Under the pieces are notes generated by a model, which worked only from the letters and a program-made list of their open reading frames with translations, searched no databases and was not told the DNA's origin. A DNA stretch of 64,000 nucleotides from contig NZ_CANLXG010000002.1 of assembly GCF_947495025.1 (NCBI RefSeq), positions 434,001 through 498,000 of the forward strand, in the 5' to 3' direction. Below, one piece after another: positions 8,994 to 17,306 of this stretch; position 1 is the stretch's first letter, and every line of letters starts with the position of its first letter. This DNA is from an uncultured Roseobacter sp. Lineage in GTDB: Bacteria; Pseudomonadota; Alphaproteobacteria; Rhodobacterales; Rhodobacteraceae. Made by a program: the position numbers and the translations under genes.

Positions 8994-9880
8994 GCCTGGC
9001 CGTGCTCGTCGCGCAGCAACAGCAGCAGCGCCAGCACAGTCAGTGCCACACCGGCGGCCACCAGCGGCGGCGGCGGGCTCTTGCCCTGCGCCACTTCCCA
9101 GATGATCACCCAGGACGGTGTAAGATAGGTATAGGCCATTACCTTGGCGCTTGGCAGGCGCAGGCTGGCATACTGCAACAGAACAAAGGTCGCCGCCGAG
9201 GCGAAGACAGCCGTATAGAGAATGGTCACCCAGACGATACCCGGCAGATCCGCCCAAGGCGTCGCACGCAGATCAGACCATCCCCAGACCAGCAACAGCA
9301 GCGCGCCTGCCAGTAAGGTGCCGAATGTCGAGACCACCGGGGACTCACCGCGGTTCAGCCGCCGCACCATTGGTGTGTAGAAGGCATGACTCACGCAGCC
9401 TGCGAAATATGTCAGCTCGCCCCGCCCCACCTCAAACGCCCGGAAAGCCGCGAAATCCGCACGGAAAATGACCCAGAGCGCGCCAACCGCGCCGATGCTC
9501 AGCGCCAGCGCCATGCGCGCGGTGGTGACCTGCCGCAGCAGCAGCCAGCCAAAGAAGCCGGCCACGACCGGCGTCAGCGTAAAGACAGCCGCCGCGCTTA
9601 CCGGCGGCGCGGTCTTCAGCCCCTCGAACATCAGCACAAAGTAAACTGCCAGCAACGCGCCCAGCACCACATACCGCCAGGGCGCCCGAAACCCGCCCTC
9701 GGGCATACCCCGCGTGGCCAGTAGCGCCGCGCCGATCACCATGGCTGCGATGACAAAGCGCACCGCGTTCAGCGCAGCGGGCTCGATATCATTTGCCGCC
9801 TGCGCGCCGAGCGAAAACGATCCCGCCACCAGAGCAGAGAAAGCCAGCATGGCGGCATGGCCGCGCAGCGCGGGCGTCAA
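8990..9880 (-). CDS. EamA/DMT-superfamily transporter
   Basis: 296 residues, ten predicted membrane helices in two EamA repeats (first about 10-140, second about 155-288), short loops. Exporter of small metabolites (amino acids, nucleosides, drugs are typical substrates). Transcribed in the same direction as, and 4 bp downstream of, a LysR gene, which might control it. Confidence 0.88.
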   Translation of the reverse strand: MTPALRGHAAMLAFSALVAGSFSLGAQAANDIEPAALNAVRFVIAAMVIGAALLATRGMPEGGFRAPWRYVVLGALLAVYFVLMFEGLKTAPPVSAAAVFTLTPVVAGFFGWLLLRQVTTARMALALSIGAVGALWVIFRADFAAFRAFEVGRGELTYFAGCVSHAFYTPMVRRLNRGESPVVSTFGTLLAGALLLLVWGWSDLRATPWADLPGIVWVTILYTAVFASAATFVLLQYASLRLPSAKVMAYTYLTPSWVIIWEVAQGKSPPPPLVAAGVALTVLALLLLLRDEHGQA

Positions 9881-9884
9881 GGTG

Positions 9885-10763
9885 TCATACTTTCCAGTCC
9901 CGTGACTGTTCTTTGAGAAACGTCAGAAAGGCCTGAACCTTGGTCGTCCGGTGCAGATCGACATGCGTGACAAGCCAGAGCGGCCCTGCCCAGCCGTCTT
10001 CACGCGGGTGTACTTCGACGAGGTTCTCGTCCTGCTCTGCATCGTATACCGGCATAAACCCGATACCCGCACCTGCCTTGATCGCAGCTTCCATCGCGCG
10101 TGTGTCTGTGCTGCGGAACGTCAGCGCAGAGGCCGGTGCATTCTGACGCAGCCAGCGTTCAAAAGGCGCTCTGCTGTCGTCTGCGTCCTGCGCCACGAAA
10201 CGATGGCGTCCGAAACTGTCGACGCCGTCAGGCCTGCCATGGGTTTCGATATATCCGCGACTGGCATAGAGCCCCATTTTCTGTTCGTGGAAAGGCTGGA
10301 CCACATTGTCCGGCTGATCTGGCACTGTACCTGCGCGGATCGCGACATGTGCCTCGCCATATTCAAGCCGGAAAAGCCGCGCGCCGGTAAGGTATCGCAC
10401 AACGACGTCCGGATGCCCCCGCTGGAATTCGGCCAGCAAGGGCGCCATGCGCGGCGCGATGCTGATGAGCGAGGTCACCACCAGTTCACCGGACACATCG
10501 TTGCCCCGGCCCTTTATACGGCCGGCAAGCTGACTGAACTGATCGTCGGTCGCCTGAGCGACGCGCAAAAGGTCCTGACCCGCCTCTGTCGCAGTATACC
10601 CGCGGGCATGGCGCTGGAAGAGTTTTACACCCAGCCGGCCTTCGAGCGCATCAATGTGCCGGATGACCGTGGCATGGTGTACACCCAGCACATCTGCAGC
10701 ACCGCTGACAGTCCCCATGCGCGCCACCTGAAAAGCGGTTCTGATCTCGTCCCAGTTGTCCAC
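9885..10763 (-). CDS. LysR-family transcriptional regulator
   Basis: 292 residues: N-terminal HTH (MDNWDEIRTAFQVARMGTVSGAADVLG, then VHHATVIRHIDALEGRLGVKLF) and an effector domain. The YTATEAG motif after the wing is canonical. It is divergent from azoR with a 242-bp spacer, the usual geometry for a LysR regulator of a redox enzyme gene, and it is followed closely by a DMT exporter gene on its own strand. Confidence 0.9.
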   Translation of the reverse strand: MDNWDEIRTAFQVARMGTVSGAADVLGVHHATVIRHIDALEGRLGVKLFQRHARGYTATEAGQDLLRVAQATDDQFSQLAGRIKGRGNDVSGELVVTSLISIAPRMAPLLAEFQRGHPDVVVRYLTGARLFRLEYGEAHVAIRAGTVPDQPDNVVQPFHEQKMGLYASRGYIETHGRPDGVDSFGRHRFVAQDADDSRAPFERWLRQNAPASALTFRSTDTRAMEAAIKAGAGIGFMPVYDAEQDENLVEVHPREDGWAGPLWLVTHVDLHRTTKVQAFLTFLKEQSRDWKV

Positions 10764-11005
10764 CCGCGTATCCCCGCCCGTCTGTATCTGTGTCCGGGCC
10801 AGAATTCGGGAAAGATGTGCGGAATTGCAAGAATCTTTTGGAATCAGGGCCGCGCCCCTGTGATTGTGAACGGAGGATCGCGTCAGATTTACCCGAAATG
10901 TTCAAAAATGCACATCTTGTGTTTGAATTGATGCATTGCGTGCAAATTTGTTTTGACCATATTGGAGGGCAGAAAGACAACATATCTCCAGCAAGGACAC
11001 CCGAC

Positions 11006-11584
11006 ATGACACAGAAAATTCTTCAGATCGATGCCTCTGCCCGCCTGAACGGTTCGACCACACGTCAGCTGACGTCGAAAATCTCCGGTCGTCTGGGCGG
11101 TACAGTCACACGACGTGACCTCAGCGAGGCAATTCCCCAGATCGACGAGACCTGGGTGAATGCCAACTTTACCCCGGCTGATCAGCGTACTGATGACCAG
11201 AAACAGGCCCTGGCTCTGTCTGACAGGCTCGTGGCCGAAATCAACGCCGCCGATGTCCTCGTCATCGGTGTGCCGGTTTACAACTTTGGTGTGCCCGCCG
11301 CGCTCAAGGCGTGGATTGACCAGATCGCCCGGGCCGGTGTCACTTTTAAGTATACCGAAAACGGTCCCGTCGGTCTGCTCGAAGGCAAACGCGCGGTGAT
11401 CGCTCTGGCCACAGGCGGCACGCCGGTCGGTTCTGATATCGACTTTGCTTCCGGCTACATACGTCACATCATGGGCTTTATCGGCATCACCGACGTCGAA
11501 ATCATTGCCGCTGATCGCCAGATGGCCGACGCCGGTGCCGCCATCGCCGCAGCAGAAGAAAAAATCCAGAGCCTTGCTGCCTGA
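11006..11584 (+). CDS. azoR: FMN-dependent NADH-azoreductase / quinone reductase
   Basis: Flavodoxin-fold oxidoreductase of the AzoR (AcpD) family, 192 residues, reducing quinones or azo compounds with NAD(P)H through FMN. Phosphate-binding loop is at residues about 9-17 (DASARLNGSTTRQL) and the FMN-contact motif VPVYNFGVPAALKAWIDQI at about 90. Start is the ATG at 11006; the open frame upstream has no family similarity. Probably controlled by the divergent LysR gene. Intrinsic terminator follows. Confidence 0.92.
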   Translation: MTQKILQIDASARLNGSTTRQLTSKISGRLGGTVTRRDLSEAIPQIDETWVNANFTPADQRTDDQKQALALSDRLVAEINAADVLVIGVPVYNFGVPAALKAWIDQIARAGVTFKYTENGPVGLLEGKRAVIALATGGTPVGSDIDFASGYIRHIMGFIGITDVEIIAADRQMADAGAAIAAAEEKIQSLAA

Positions 11585-11605
11585 ACCAACTGCCGCTTAA
11601 ACGCC

Positions 11606-11632
11606 GGGCGCACGCGGGTCGTGCGCCCTTTT
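11606..11632 (+). terminator. Intrinsic terminator after azoR
   Basis: 8-bp stem GGGCGCAC/GTGCGCCC, 7-nt loop, then TTTT. 22 bp past the azoR stop. Confidence 0.8.
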
Positions 11633-11679
11633 CGTGCGCGTTCCCGGAAATCGCCATAATTTCCGGCCATACGGGCAAC

Positions 11680-12171
11680 ATGAAAATCGTGACGGATACC
11701 CCGCATCTGCTTGTGTTGGAATACCGGCCCTGGCGTCTGACGCTGTGTCTTGTGGCCTTTGTGCTGTTTATCGGTTGGGTTTCGATGGACGCCTGGGCGG
11801 GCGGCGACCGTGGATCTGCGGTTTTTGCCGCCCTGGTCACGCTTGGTTTGCTTTGTCCGGCGCTGTGGCTTGCGACCGAACGGGTGCAGGTGATCTTTGA
11901 CCGGCGCGAAGGCGCCTGCACGCTGCGGCGAAAACGCCGGTCCGGATATCACGCGCAAAGCCATCCCATCGGGCAGATAACCCGGGCGATGGTACAGACA
12001 TACAAGGGCGGTCACGACGATCCCGACGGTCATCGCATCGCGCTCGTGCTTGGCAAGGATCACCCAGACAACCGAGTGGGGCTGACCCGAAGTTACCGCA
12101 GCGGCCCACAGGCCGAAAAAGCCGTTGACCGTATTAACGCCTGGCTTGACTCCGCGCGCCAGCAGGCTTAA
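11680..12171 (+). CDS. Hypothetical two-helix membrane protein
   Basis: 163 residues, not recognised. Two membrane helices at about residues 17-35 and 48-68, then a cytosolic C-terminal domain with the pattern VQVIFDRREGACTLRRK and an IGQITRA segment that looks like a PH-like (DUF/YdbS-type) beta domain. It sits between azoR and the ffh leader on the same strand as ffh. Confidence 0.65.
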   Translation: MKIVTDTPHLLVLEYRPWRLTLCLVAFVLFIGWVSMDAWAGGDRGSAVFAALVTLGLLCPALWLATERVQVIFDRREGACTLRRKRRSGYHAQSHPIGQITRAMVQTYKGGHDDPDGHRIALVLGKDHPDNRVGLTRSYRSGPQAEKAVDRINAWLDSARQQA

Positions 12172-12186
12172 ACGACCGCAACAATT

Positions 12187-12303
12187 CCGGAAGCGTCAGA
12201 CTTCCGGTCCCGGATCATCCGGGATCGCCCCCCACCAGCGAGTTTCGCCCGTGGGGGCAAAGTCCGTTGGCTTTGGCCCCACGACTGAACCGTGGGCGGG
12301 GGC
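12187..12303 (+). promoter_or_regulatory. Structured leader upstream of ffh
   Basis: Four consecutive GC-rich hairpins within 117 bases: 12187-12207 (CCGGAAG/CTTCCGG), 12208-12224 (TCCCGGA/TCCGGGA, 3-nt loop), 12227-12258 (GCCCCC-AC/GTGGGGGC) and 12278-12296 (CCCACG/CGTGGG). The 3' arm of hairpin 3 (GTGGGG, 12251-12256) can alternatively pair with CCCCAC at 12277-12282, so hairpins 3 and 4 are mutually exclusive with that pairing. This looks like a structured 5' leader or small RNA. It does not resemble 4.5S RNA. I recall that an ffh-associated RNA element has been proposed in marine alphaproteobacteria but cannot verify identity. Confidence 0.5.
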
Positions 12304-12374
12304 ATTTGTGCATTTACCGCGGCGTTCCTACATCAGGAACATCCCGCAACCGACAACGAAAGGGGCCGCGGCCC

Positions 12375-13886
12375 ATGTTTGAAAATCTGTCCGAACGCCT
12401 CGGTGGCGTCTTTGACCGTCTCACCAAACAGGGTGCTTTGTCCGACGAGGATGTCAGCACCGCCCTGCGTGAGGTCCGCGTGGCCCTGCTCGAGGCGGAC
12501 GTATCGCTGCCCGTTGCCCGCGATTTCGTCAAAGCCGTCCAGGAAAAGGCCACCGGTCAGGCCGTCACCAAATCGATCACCCCGGGCCAGCAGGTCGTCA
12601 AAATTGTGCACGACACCCTGGTGGACGTGCTCAAAGGCTCAGAAGACCCCGGCGCGCTGAAAATCGACAACCCGCCCGCACCTATTCTGATGGTCGGCCT
12701 GCAGGGTTCCGGCAAAACCACAACGACCGCAAAACTCGCCAGGCGGCTGAAGGAAAAAGAAGGCAAGCGCGTGCTGATGGCGTCGCTTGACGTGAACCGA
12801 CCTGCCGCGATGGAACAGTTGGCGATCCTGGGCACGCAGATTGGTGTCGACACCCTGCCCATCGTCAAGGGCGAGGACCCGGTCGCCATCGCGAAACGCG
12901 CGAAGACCCAGGCGGGCCTTGGTGGTTATGACGTCTATATGCTCGATACGGCGGGCCGTCTGCACATCGACCAGGAACTGATCGCCCAGGCCGCTGCCGT
13001 GCGCGATGTGGCCAACCCACGCGAAACCCTGCTGGTGGTGGATGGCCTGACCGGCCAGGACGCGGTGAATGTGGCCACCGAATTCGACGACAAGATCGGC
13101 GTCTCCGGCGTCGTCCTGACCCGGATGGATGGCGACGGACGCGGCGGTGCCGCGCTCTCGATGCGTGCTGTCACGGGCAAGCCCATCCGCTTTGTGGGTC
13201 TGGGCGAGAAAATGGACGCCATTGAGACCTTTGAGCCGGACCGGATCGCCGGTCGTATTCTCGGCATGGGCGATATCGTCGCTCTGGTGGAAAAGGCCCA
13301 GGAAACGCTCGAACTGGAACAGTCCGAGAAAATGGTCAAACGCATGATGAAGGGCCACTTCACCATGAATGACCTGCGCATGCAGCTGGAGCAGATGCAG
13401 AAGATGGGCGGCATGCAGGGCATGATGGGCATGATGCCCGGCATGGGAAAAATGGCCAAACAGGTCGAGGACGCCGGTATCGACGACAGCATCATCAAAC
13501 GTCAGATCGCGCTCATTCAGTCCATGACCAAGAAAGAACGCGCGAACCCGCAGATCCTTCAGGCCAGCCGCAAAAAACGCATCGCCAAGGGTGCGGGTAT
13601 GGAAGTCTCCGAGCTGAACAAGCTGCTCAAGATGCAGCGCCAGATGGGCGACATGATGAAGAAGATGGGCAAAATGGGCAAAGGCGGCATGCTGAAGCAG
13701 GCCATGAAGGGCATGTTCGGCAAAGGCGGCCCCTCGCCCGAGGACATGGCCGCCGGCATGGACCCCAAAGCGCTGGAAGCCGCCGCAAAGCAGATGGGCG
13801 GCAGGCTGCCCGGCGGCCTGGGTGGTATGGGTGGTGGCGGCATGCCTCTGCCCCCCGGTCTTTCAGGATTTGGCAAAAAGAAGTGA
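12375..13886 (+). CDS. ffh: Signal recognition particle protein Ffh
   Basis: SRP54 GTPase that binds signal peptides and 4.5S RNA for co-translational targeting. 503 residues: N domain 1-85, G domain with P-loop GLQGSGKTTTTAKLA (about 107), DTAGR (about 190) and TRMDGDGRGGA; then a methionine-rich M domain (about 325-470, many Met/Gly/Lys). The C-terminal 60 residues are a Gly/Met/Pro-rich tail. Start is ATG 12375; the in-frame upstream extension overlaps the structured leader and is not homologous. GTGA overlap with the first GNAT gene. Confidence 0.98.
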   Translation: MFENLSERLGGVFDRLTKQGALSDEDVSTALREVRVALLEADVSLPVARDFVKAVQEKATGQAVTKSITPGQQVVKIVHDTLVDVLKGSEDPGALKIDNPPAPILMVGLQGSGKTTTTAKLARRLKEKEGKRVLMASLDVNRPAAMEQLAILGTQIGVDTLPIVKGEDPVAIAKRAKTQAGLGGYDVYMLDTAGRLHIDQELIAQAAAVRDVANPRETLLVVDGLTGQDAVNVATEFDDKIGVSGVVLTRMDGDGRGGAALSMRAVTGKPIRFVGLGEKMDAIETFEPDRIAGRILGMGDIVALVEKAQETLELEQSEKMVKRMMKGHFTMNDLRMQLEQMQKMGGMQGMMGMMPGMGKMAKQVEDAGIDDSIIKRQIALIQSMTKKERANPQILQASRKKRIAKGAGMEVSELNKLLKMQRQMGDMMKKMGKMGKGGMLKQAMKGMFGKGGPSPEDMAAGMDPKALEAAAKQMGGRLPGGLGGMGGGGMPLPPGLSGFGKKK

Positions 13887-14413
13887 GCACAGCGCTGACA
13901 TATGCCCCGCGTCTGGAGACAGAGCGGCTGGTCCTGCGCGGACCGGAAAAGTCGGATCTTGCCCCGTTCACGGCATTTCTGACCGCCAGCCCGCGCATGA
14001 AGGCGCAGGGCGAGCAGGCCACTGTGGCCGAGGCATGGTTTGCCTTCATGACGGGCATCGGCCACTGGCAATGGCACGGTTTCGGCTTTTTCACGCTGAC
14101 CCTGAAAGATAAAAACGCCACCGCAGTAGGGCGAGCGGGATTGCTCCGGCACGCGCAATGGCCACAGGAAGAGCTGGCCTGGCACCTGTTTGACGGTGCC
14201 GAAGGCAAAGGCTACGCCACCGAAGCGGCAAAAGCCGTGCGGGCCTGGGCACACGATACTCTGGGCCTGCAAAAACTGGTCAGCTACATCCACCGCGACA
14301 ACCGCCGGTCACAGCGCGTGGCAGAACGGCTTGGCGCAACAACGGATGGCACCGCTCCGCCTCATGAGCCTGACGCCGAAATCTGGACACATCCGTCGCC
14401 GGTGACCACATGA
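13883..14413 (+). CDS. GNAT acetyltransferase 1 (RimJ/RimL type)
   Basis: 176-residue acetyl-CoA-dependent N-acetyltransferase of the RimJ/RimL-like GNAT branch, opening with LETERLVLRGPEKSD. Acetyl-CoA pyrophosphate loop is EGKGYATEAA; motif B is QRVAERLGA. Its GTG start overlaps the ffh stop codon (GTGA), so translation is probably coupled to ffh. First of four tandem paralogues joined by 4-nt overlaps; the acceptor substrate is unknown but ribosomal-protein N-termini are the known substrates of RimJ/RimL relatives. Confidence 0.88.
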   Translation: MSTALTYAPRLETERLVLRGPEKSDLAPFTAFLTASPRMKAQGEQATVAEAWFAFMTGIGHWQWHGFGFFTLTLKDKNATAVGRAGLLRHAQWPQEELAWHLFDGAEGKGYATEAAKAVRAWAHDTLGLQKLVSYIHRDNRRSQRVAERLGATTDGTAPPHEPDAEIWTHPSPVTT

Positions 14414-14946
14414 ACACGCCCTGGTTTGATACCCCGGTGCTGGAAACCGAACGCCTTGTGCTGCGCGCGCCCGCCCCTGCGGACGCCGATGCTTTCATGG
14501 CGTTTTATCAGACGGACCGCGCCCGCTTTGTGGGCGGGCCGATGACGCCGCGCCAGGCCTGGAACTTCTTCGGCACCGAAATCGGCCACTGGGTCATGCG
14601 TGGCTTTGGCATGTTCACCGTGACACGCCGGGGCTCTGACGCACCGCTCGGGATCGTCGGTCACTGGTATCCGCACGGCTGGCCGGAAAAAGAAGTAGGC
14701 TGGGTCCTCTTCGATGCCACCAGCGAAGGCCAGGGCATCGCGCGCGAGGCCGCCCGCGCCTGCCTTGATCACGCGTGGACCGTGCTGGGCTGGGACACGA
14801 TCGTCAGCTACATCGACAGGGGCAACAATGCCTCGGTGCGCCTCGCCGAACGGCTGGGTGCAGCGCTTGATACCGGTGCCACCATCCCGAACCCGGAAAA
14901 GGACGTTCTGGTCTACCGCCACCCCCGCCCGGAGGTGCTGAAATGA
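14410..14946 (+). CDS. GNAT acetyltransferase 2 (RimJ/RimL type)
   Basis: 178 residues, LETERLVLRAPAPADADAF at the N-terminus, cofactor loop SEGQGIAREAA, and VRLAERLGA near the C-terminus. ATGA overlap with the previous and next genes. The middle region (GPMTPRQAWNFFGTEIGHWVMRG) closely parallels the same part of GNAT 4, indicating duplication followed by divergence. Confidence 0.88.
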   Translation: MNTPWFDTPVLETERLVLRAPAPADADAFMAFYQTDRARFVGGPMTPRQAWNFFGTEIGHWVMRGFGMFTVTRRGSDAPLGIVGHWYPHGWPEKEVGWVLFDATSEGQGIAREAARACLDHAWTVLGWDTIVSYIDRGNNASVRLAERLGAALDTGATIPNPEKDVLVYRHPRPEVLK

Positions 14947-15500
14947 CATTTGCCTGCGAAACACCACGCCCGGGTGCGGCGGCGCTCTTTGCCCTCGGCC
15001 TGCAGGAAAAACTGCCGACCCTGCGCACCACGCGGCTGATCCTGCGCGCGCCCCGCGTGACAGATTTCGAGGTCTACGCAGAAATCGCCTGCAGCGAACG
15101 CGGTAAACACCTCGGGGGACCGTTGTCGCGTGAGGACGCCTGGGCAGATTTCGCGCAGATGACATCAACCTGGCTGCTGCATGGCCACGGTATCTGGACA
15201 ATCGGCCATCAGGGCGCCATCGCCGGTTTTGTCCTGCTTGGGTTCGAGCCTGGTGACATGGAACCGGAACTTGGCTTTGTCCTGACAGCCGAAGCAGAAG
15301 GCAACGGGCTGGCGACAGAGGCAGCGGACGCCGCCCGCACGCACGCTTTCGAGACACTCGGCTGGAACACGCTGGTCAGCTATATTGATCCCGCAAACAT
15401 CCGTTCTCAGGCAACTGCCCGGCGCCTCGGCGCTGTGCCAGAGGGAATGCAGGGAGACGCCCGCGTCTGGCGTTATCACCGCGGAGGGCACATGGCATGA
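14943..15500 (+). CDS. GNAT acetyltransferase 3 (RimJ/RimL type)
   Basis: 185 residues; has about 25 extra N-terminal residues before the shared LRTTRLILRAP motif. Cofactor loop AEGNGLATEAA; TARRLGA replaces the usual AERLGA. Most diverged member of the quartet. ATGA overlaps at both ends. Confidence 0.87.
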   Translation: MTFACETPRPGAAALFALGLQEKLPTLRTTRLILRAPRVTDFEVYAEIACSERGKHLGGPLSREDAWADFAQMTSTWLLHGHGIWTIGHQGAIAGFVLLGFEPGDMEPELGFVLTAEAEGNGLATEAADAARTHAFETLGWNTLVSYIDPANIRSQATARRLGAVPEGMQGDARVWRYHRGGHMA

Positions 15501-16102
15501 CCGGTGCACTCATCCCCGTACTGGAAACCAGACGCCTGATCCTTCGCGGCCCGGAACCCCAGGATTATCCCGATTTCAAGGCGACTTTCACCAGCTACCG
15601 TGCGCGTTTCATGGGCGGGCCCCTGAACGCCTATGAGGCGTGGATGCTCTATGCCGCTGAAATCGGCCACTGGCAGATCCGCGGCTATGGCATGTGGATG
15701 ATCCACGACAAACAGACCGACAGAACCTATGGTATGGCGGGCGGCTGGAAGCCTGCGCAATGGCCCGAGGCCGAAATCGCCTGGGTTATCTGGCCCGAGA
15801 TGGCGGGCAAGGGGTATGCGCTCGAGGCGACCCACGCAGTACGCGGATACCTTTACGACATCTGCGGCTGGATAACGGCGGTCAGCTACATCGACCCTAA
15901 AAACCTCGACAGTATCCGCCTGGCCGAGCGTCTGGGAGCAAAGAAAGATCCTGCGGCTGCTACCATCGACGGGAACGACGCTGTCTACCGGCATCCGGCC
16001 CCTGAGGCGCTGCGCAACTCGCAGCTGGCGCACGGTATCGAAATGGAGATTGGCCACTACGCTGATCCGCTGTTCAGACCGAAAGGATGGGCTCTTGACT
16101 GA
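15497..16102 (+). CDS. GNAT acetyltransferase 4 (RimJ/RimL type)
   Basis: 201 residues; LETRRLILRGPEPQD start, GPLNAYEAWMLYAAEIGHWQIRG core, cofactor loop MAGKGYALEAT, VSYIDPKNLDSIRLAERLGA. Carries an extra C-terminal 25 residues (after the HPAPEALRN segment) absent from the other three. Starts in an ATGA overlap with GNAT 3; ends 93 bp before chorismate mutase. Confidence 0.88.
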   Translation: MTGALIPVLETRRLILRGPEPQDYPDFKATFTSYRARFMGGPLNAYEAWMLYAAEIGHWQIRGYGMWMIHDKQTDRTYGMAGGWKPAQWPEAEIAWVIWPEMAGKGYALEATHAVRGYLYDICGWITAVSYIDPKNLDSIRLAERLGAKKDPAAATIDGNDAVYRHPAPEALRNSQLAHGIEMEIGHYADPLFRPKGWALD

Positions 16103-16195
16103 TCCTTATACCCCCGTGCGCCATGAGCCGGCACAATACCCACGTGATACCGATGCAGGGCCTCGTTCCTGCCGGTGCGTTACAGGAGGCCGGAA

Positions 16196-16492
16196 ATGAC
16201 CGACGCAGTAACCCGCGCCGCAGAAGTGCTGAAAGAGCACCGCAGCAGCATCGACCGGCTGGACGCGATCCTCGTCTATACGCTGGGCGAGCGGTTCAAA
16301 CACACTCAGGCTGTGGGGAAACTCAAAGCCGAACACGACCTTCCCCCGTCAGATCCGTCGCGCGAAGCGGCCCAGATCGAGCGGCTCGAAGATTTGGCGA
16401 ACCAGGCCGATCTGGATCCTGAATTCGCCAGGAAGTTTCTGAACTTCATCATCGCTGAAGTGATTCAGCACCATCGTAAACACCAGAACTAG
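16196..16492 (+). CDS. Chorismate mutase (AroQ class)
   Basis: All-helical AroQ-type mutase converting chorismate to prephenate for Phe/Tyr synthesis. 98 residues. Recognisable are R..ID.LDAILVYTLGERFK, the catalytic lysine context VGKLKAEH, and the C-terminal helix FLNFIIAEVIQHHRKHQ. Start ATG 16196 is preceded by AGGAGG at 16184-16189, a strong ribosome site, which rules out the longer frame. Its stop codon lies inside the first unit of the hairpin repeat array. Confidence 0.9.
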   Translation: MTDAVTRAAEVLKEHRSSIDRLDAILVYTLGERFKHTQAVGKLKAEHDLPPSDPSREAAQIERLEDLANQADLDPEFARKFLNFIIAEVIQHHRKHQN

Positions 16493-16620
16493 CGCACCTT
16501 TGGTGCGACAACTTCAAGCGCACCTTTGGTGCGACAACTTCAAGCGCACCTTCGGTGCGACAACTTCAAGCGCACCTTCGGTGCGACAACTTCAAGCGCA
16601 CCTTCGGTGCGACAACCCCA
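16491..16620 (+). repeat. Five tandem 26-bp hairpin repeats
   Basis: Exactly five head-to-tail 26-bp units (16491, 16517, 16543, 16569, 16595). Each has CGCACC-TTY-GGTGCG (6-bp stem, 3-nt loop) followed by a single-stranded ACAACTTCAA linker. Units 1-2 have loop TTT, units 3-5 TTC; the last linker ends CCCCA instead of CTTCA. The array separates chorismate mutase from rpsP, and no T-run follows, so it is not a normal terminator. Loop changes leave the stem intact. Confidence 0.95.
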
Positions 16621-16671
16621 ATCCTGAGAGGCTCCGGCCTCATCTAAAAAACACCAAGAGGAAAACAGACC

Positions 16672-17061
16672 ATGGCTATGAAAATTCGTCTCGCCCGCGG
16701 CGGCTCCAAAAAGCGCCCTTTCTACCGTATCGTTGCAGCAGACAGCCGCATGCCGCGCGACGGTCGCTTTATCGAAAAGCTGGGCACCTATAACCCGCTG
16801 CTGCCCAAAGACAGCGAAGAGCGCGTGAAAATGGACGTCGAGCGCGTTCAGCACTGGCTGGCAGAGGGTGCACAGCCCACAGACCGTGTGGCCCGTATGC
16901 TGGAAGCAGCCGGCCTGAAAGAAAAGTCCGTGCGCAACAACCCCAACAAGGGCACACCGGGTAAGAAAGCTCAGGAGCGTGCGGAAGAGAAAGCCGCGAA
17001 AGCTGCGGAAGCCGCTGCGCCCGCCGAAGAAGAAGCTCCTGCAGAAGAAACTGCGGAATAA
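16672..17061 (+). CDS. rpsP: 30S ribosomal protein S16
   Basis: Primary 16S-binding protein of the small subunit. 129 residues; conserved core [21 protein letters not shown], then [19 protein letters not shown]. The C-terminal 45 residues are an Ala/Glu/Lys-rich acidic extension, common in alphaproteobacterial S16. Begins the rpsP-(mini ORF)-rimM-trmD group, 51 bp after the hairpin array. Confidence 0.98.
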   Translation: MAMKIRLARGGSKKRPFYRIVAADSRMPRDGRFIEKLGTYNPLLPKDSEERVKMDVERVQHWLAEGAQPTDRVARMLEAAGLKEKSVRNNPNKGTPGKKAQERAEEKAAKAAEAAAPAEEEAPAEETAE

Positions 17062-17073
17062 GCAGGTGTTGCG

Positions 17074-17132
17074 GCCCTCCTTTCCGGGAGGGCGCACCGA
17101 AAACAATGGCACCGCCCGCGCGCTGCGGGCGG
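17074..17132 (+). promoter_or_regulatory. Two stem-loops between rpsP and the mini ORF
   Basis: Hairpins GCCCTCC/GGAGGGC (17074-17093) and CCGCCCGC/GCGGGCGG (17112-17132), neither followed by a T-run. They may stabilise the rpsP end of the message or reduce read-through into rimM-trmD, giving higher ribosomal protein output. Confidence 0.5.
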
Positions 17133-17162
17133 GCCTACCCCCACCAGCCCCGCAGGCCTGAC

Positions 17163-17306
17163 ATGTTCCGACCGGTCCGCACCCTGATCCTGGTGCTTCT
17201 GACGTTTTTCGCAGGTATTATGTATGAACGTGCCCGGCAGTCGGATACCTGTCTGGACCGGGGCGGTGCTGTGTCAGAAGGCATCTGCATTGGAGTGGAC
17301 GAATGA
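17163..17306 (+). CDS. 47-residue single-helix membrane protein
   Basis: Small [28 protein letters not shown]..., one membrane helix (residues about 5-22) and a short C-terminal tail with two cysteines ([13 protein letters not shown]) and an acidic end. It overlaps the rimM start by 4 nt (ATGA), so it is translated with it. Looks like a conserved micro-membrane protein; no function known to me. The tail would be periplasmic if the positively charged N-terminus stays inside. Confidence 0.75.
   Translation: MFRPVRTLILVLLTFFAGIMYERARQSDTCLDRGGAVSEGICIGVDE

Noticed and set aside
12187..12303. 4.5S SRP RNA gene next to ffh
   Set aside because: The conserved GGAAGNAGCA-type apical loop region of SRP RNA is absent and the hairpins are serial rather than one long rod.
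16491..16620. CRISPR array
   Set aside because: The spacing is too short and the linker is the same in every unit; there are no variable spacers, and no cas genes are nearby.
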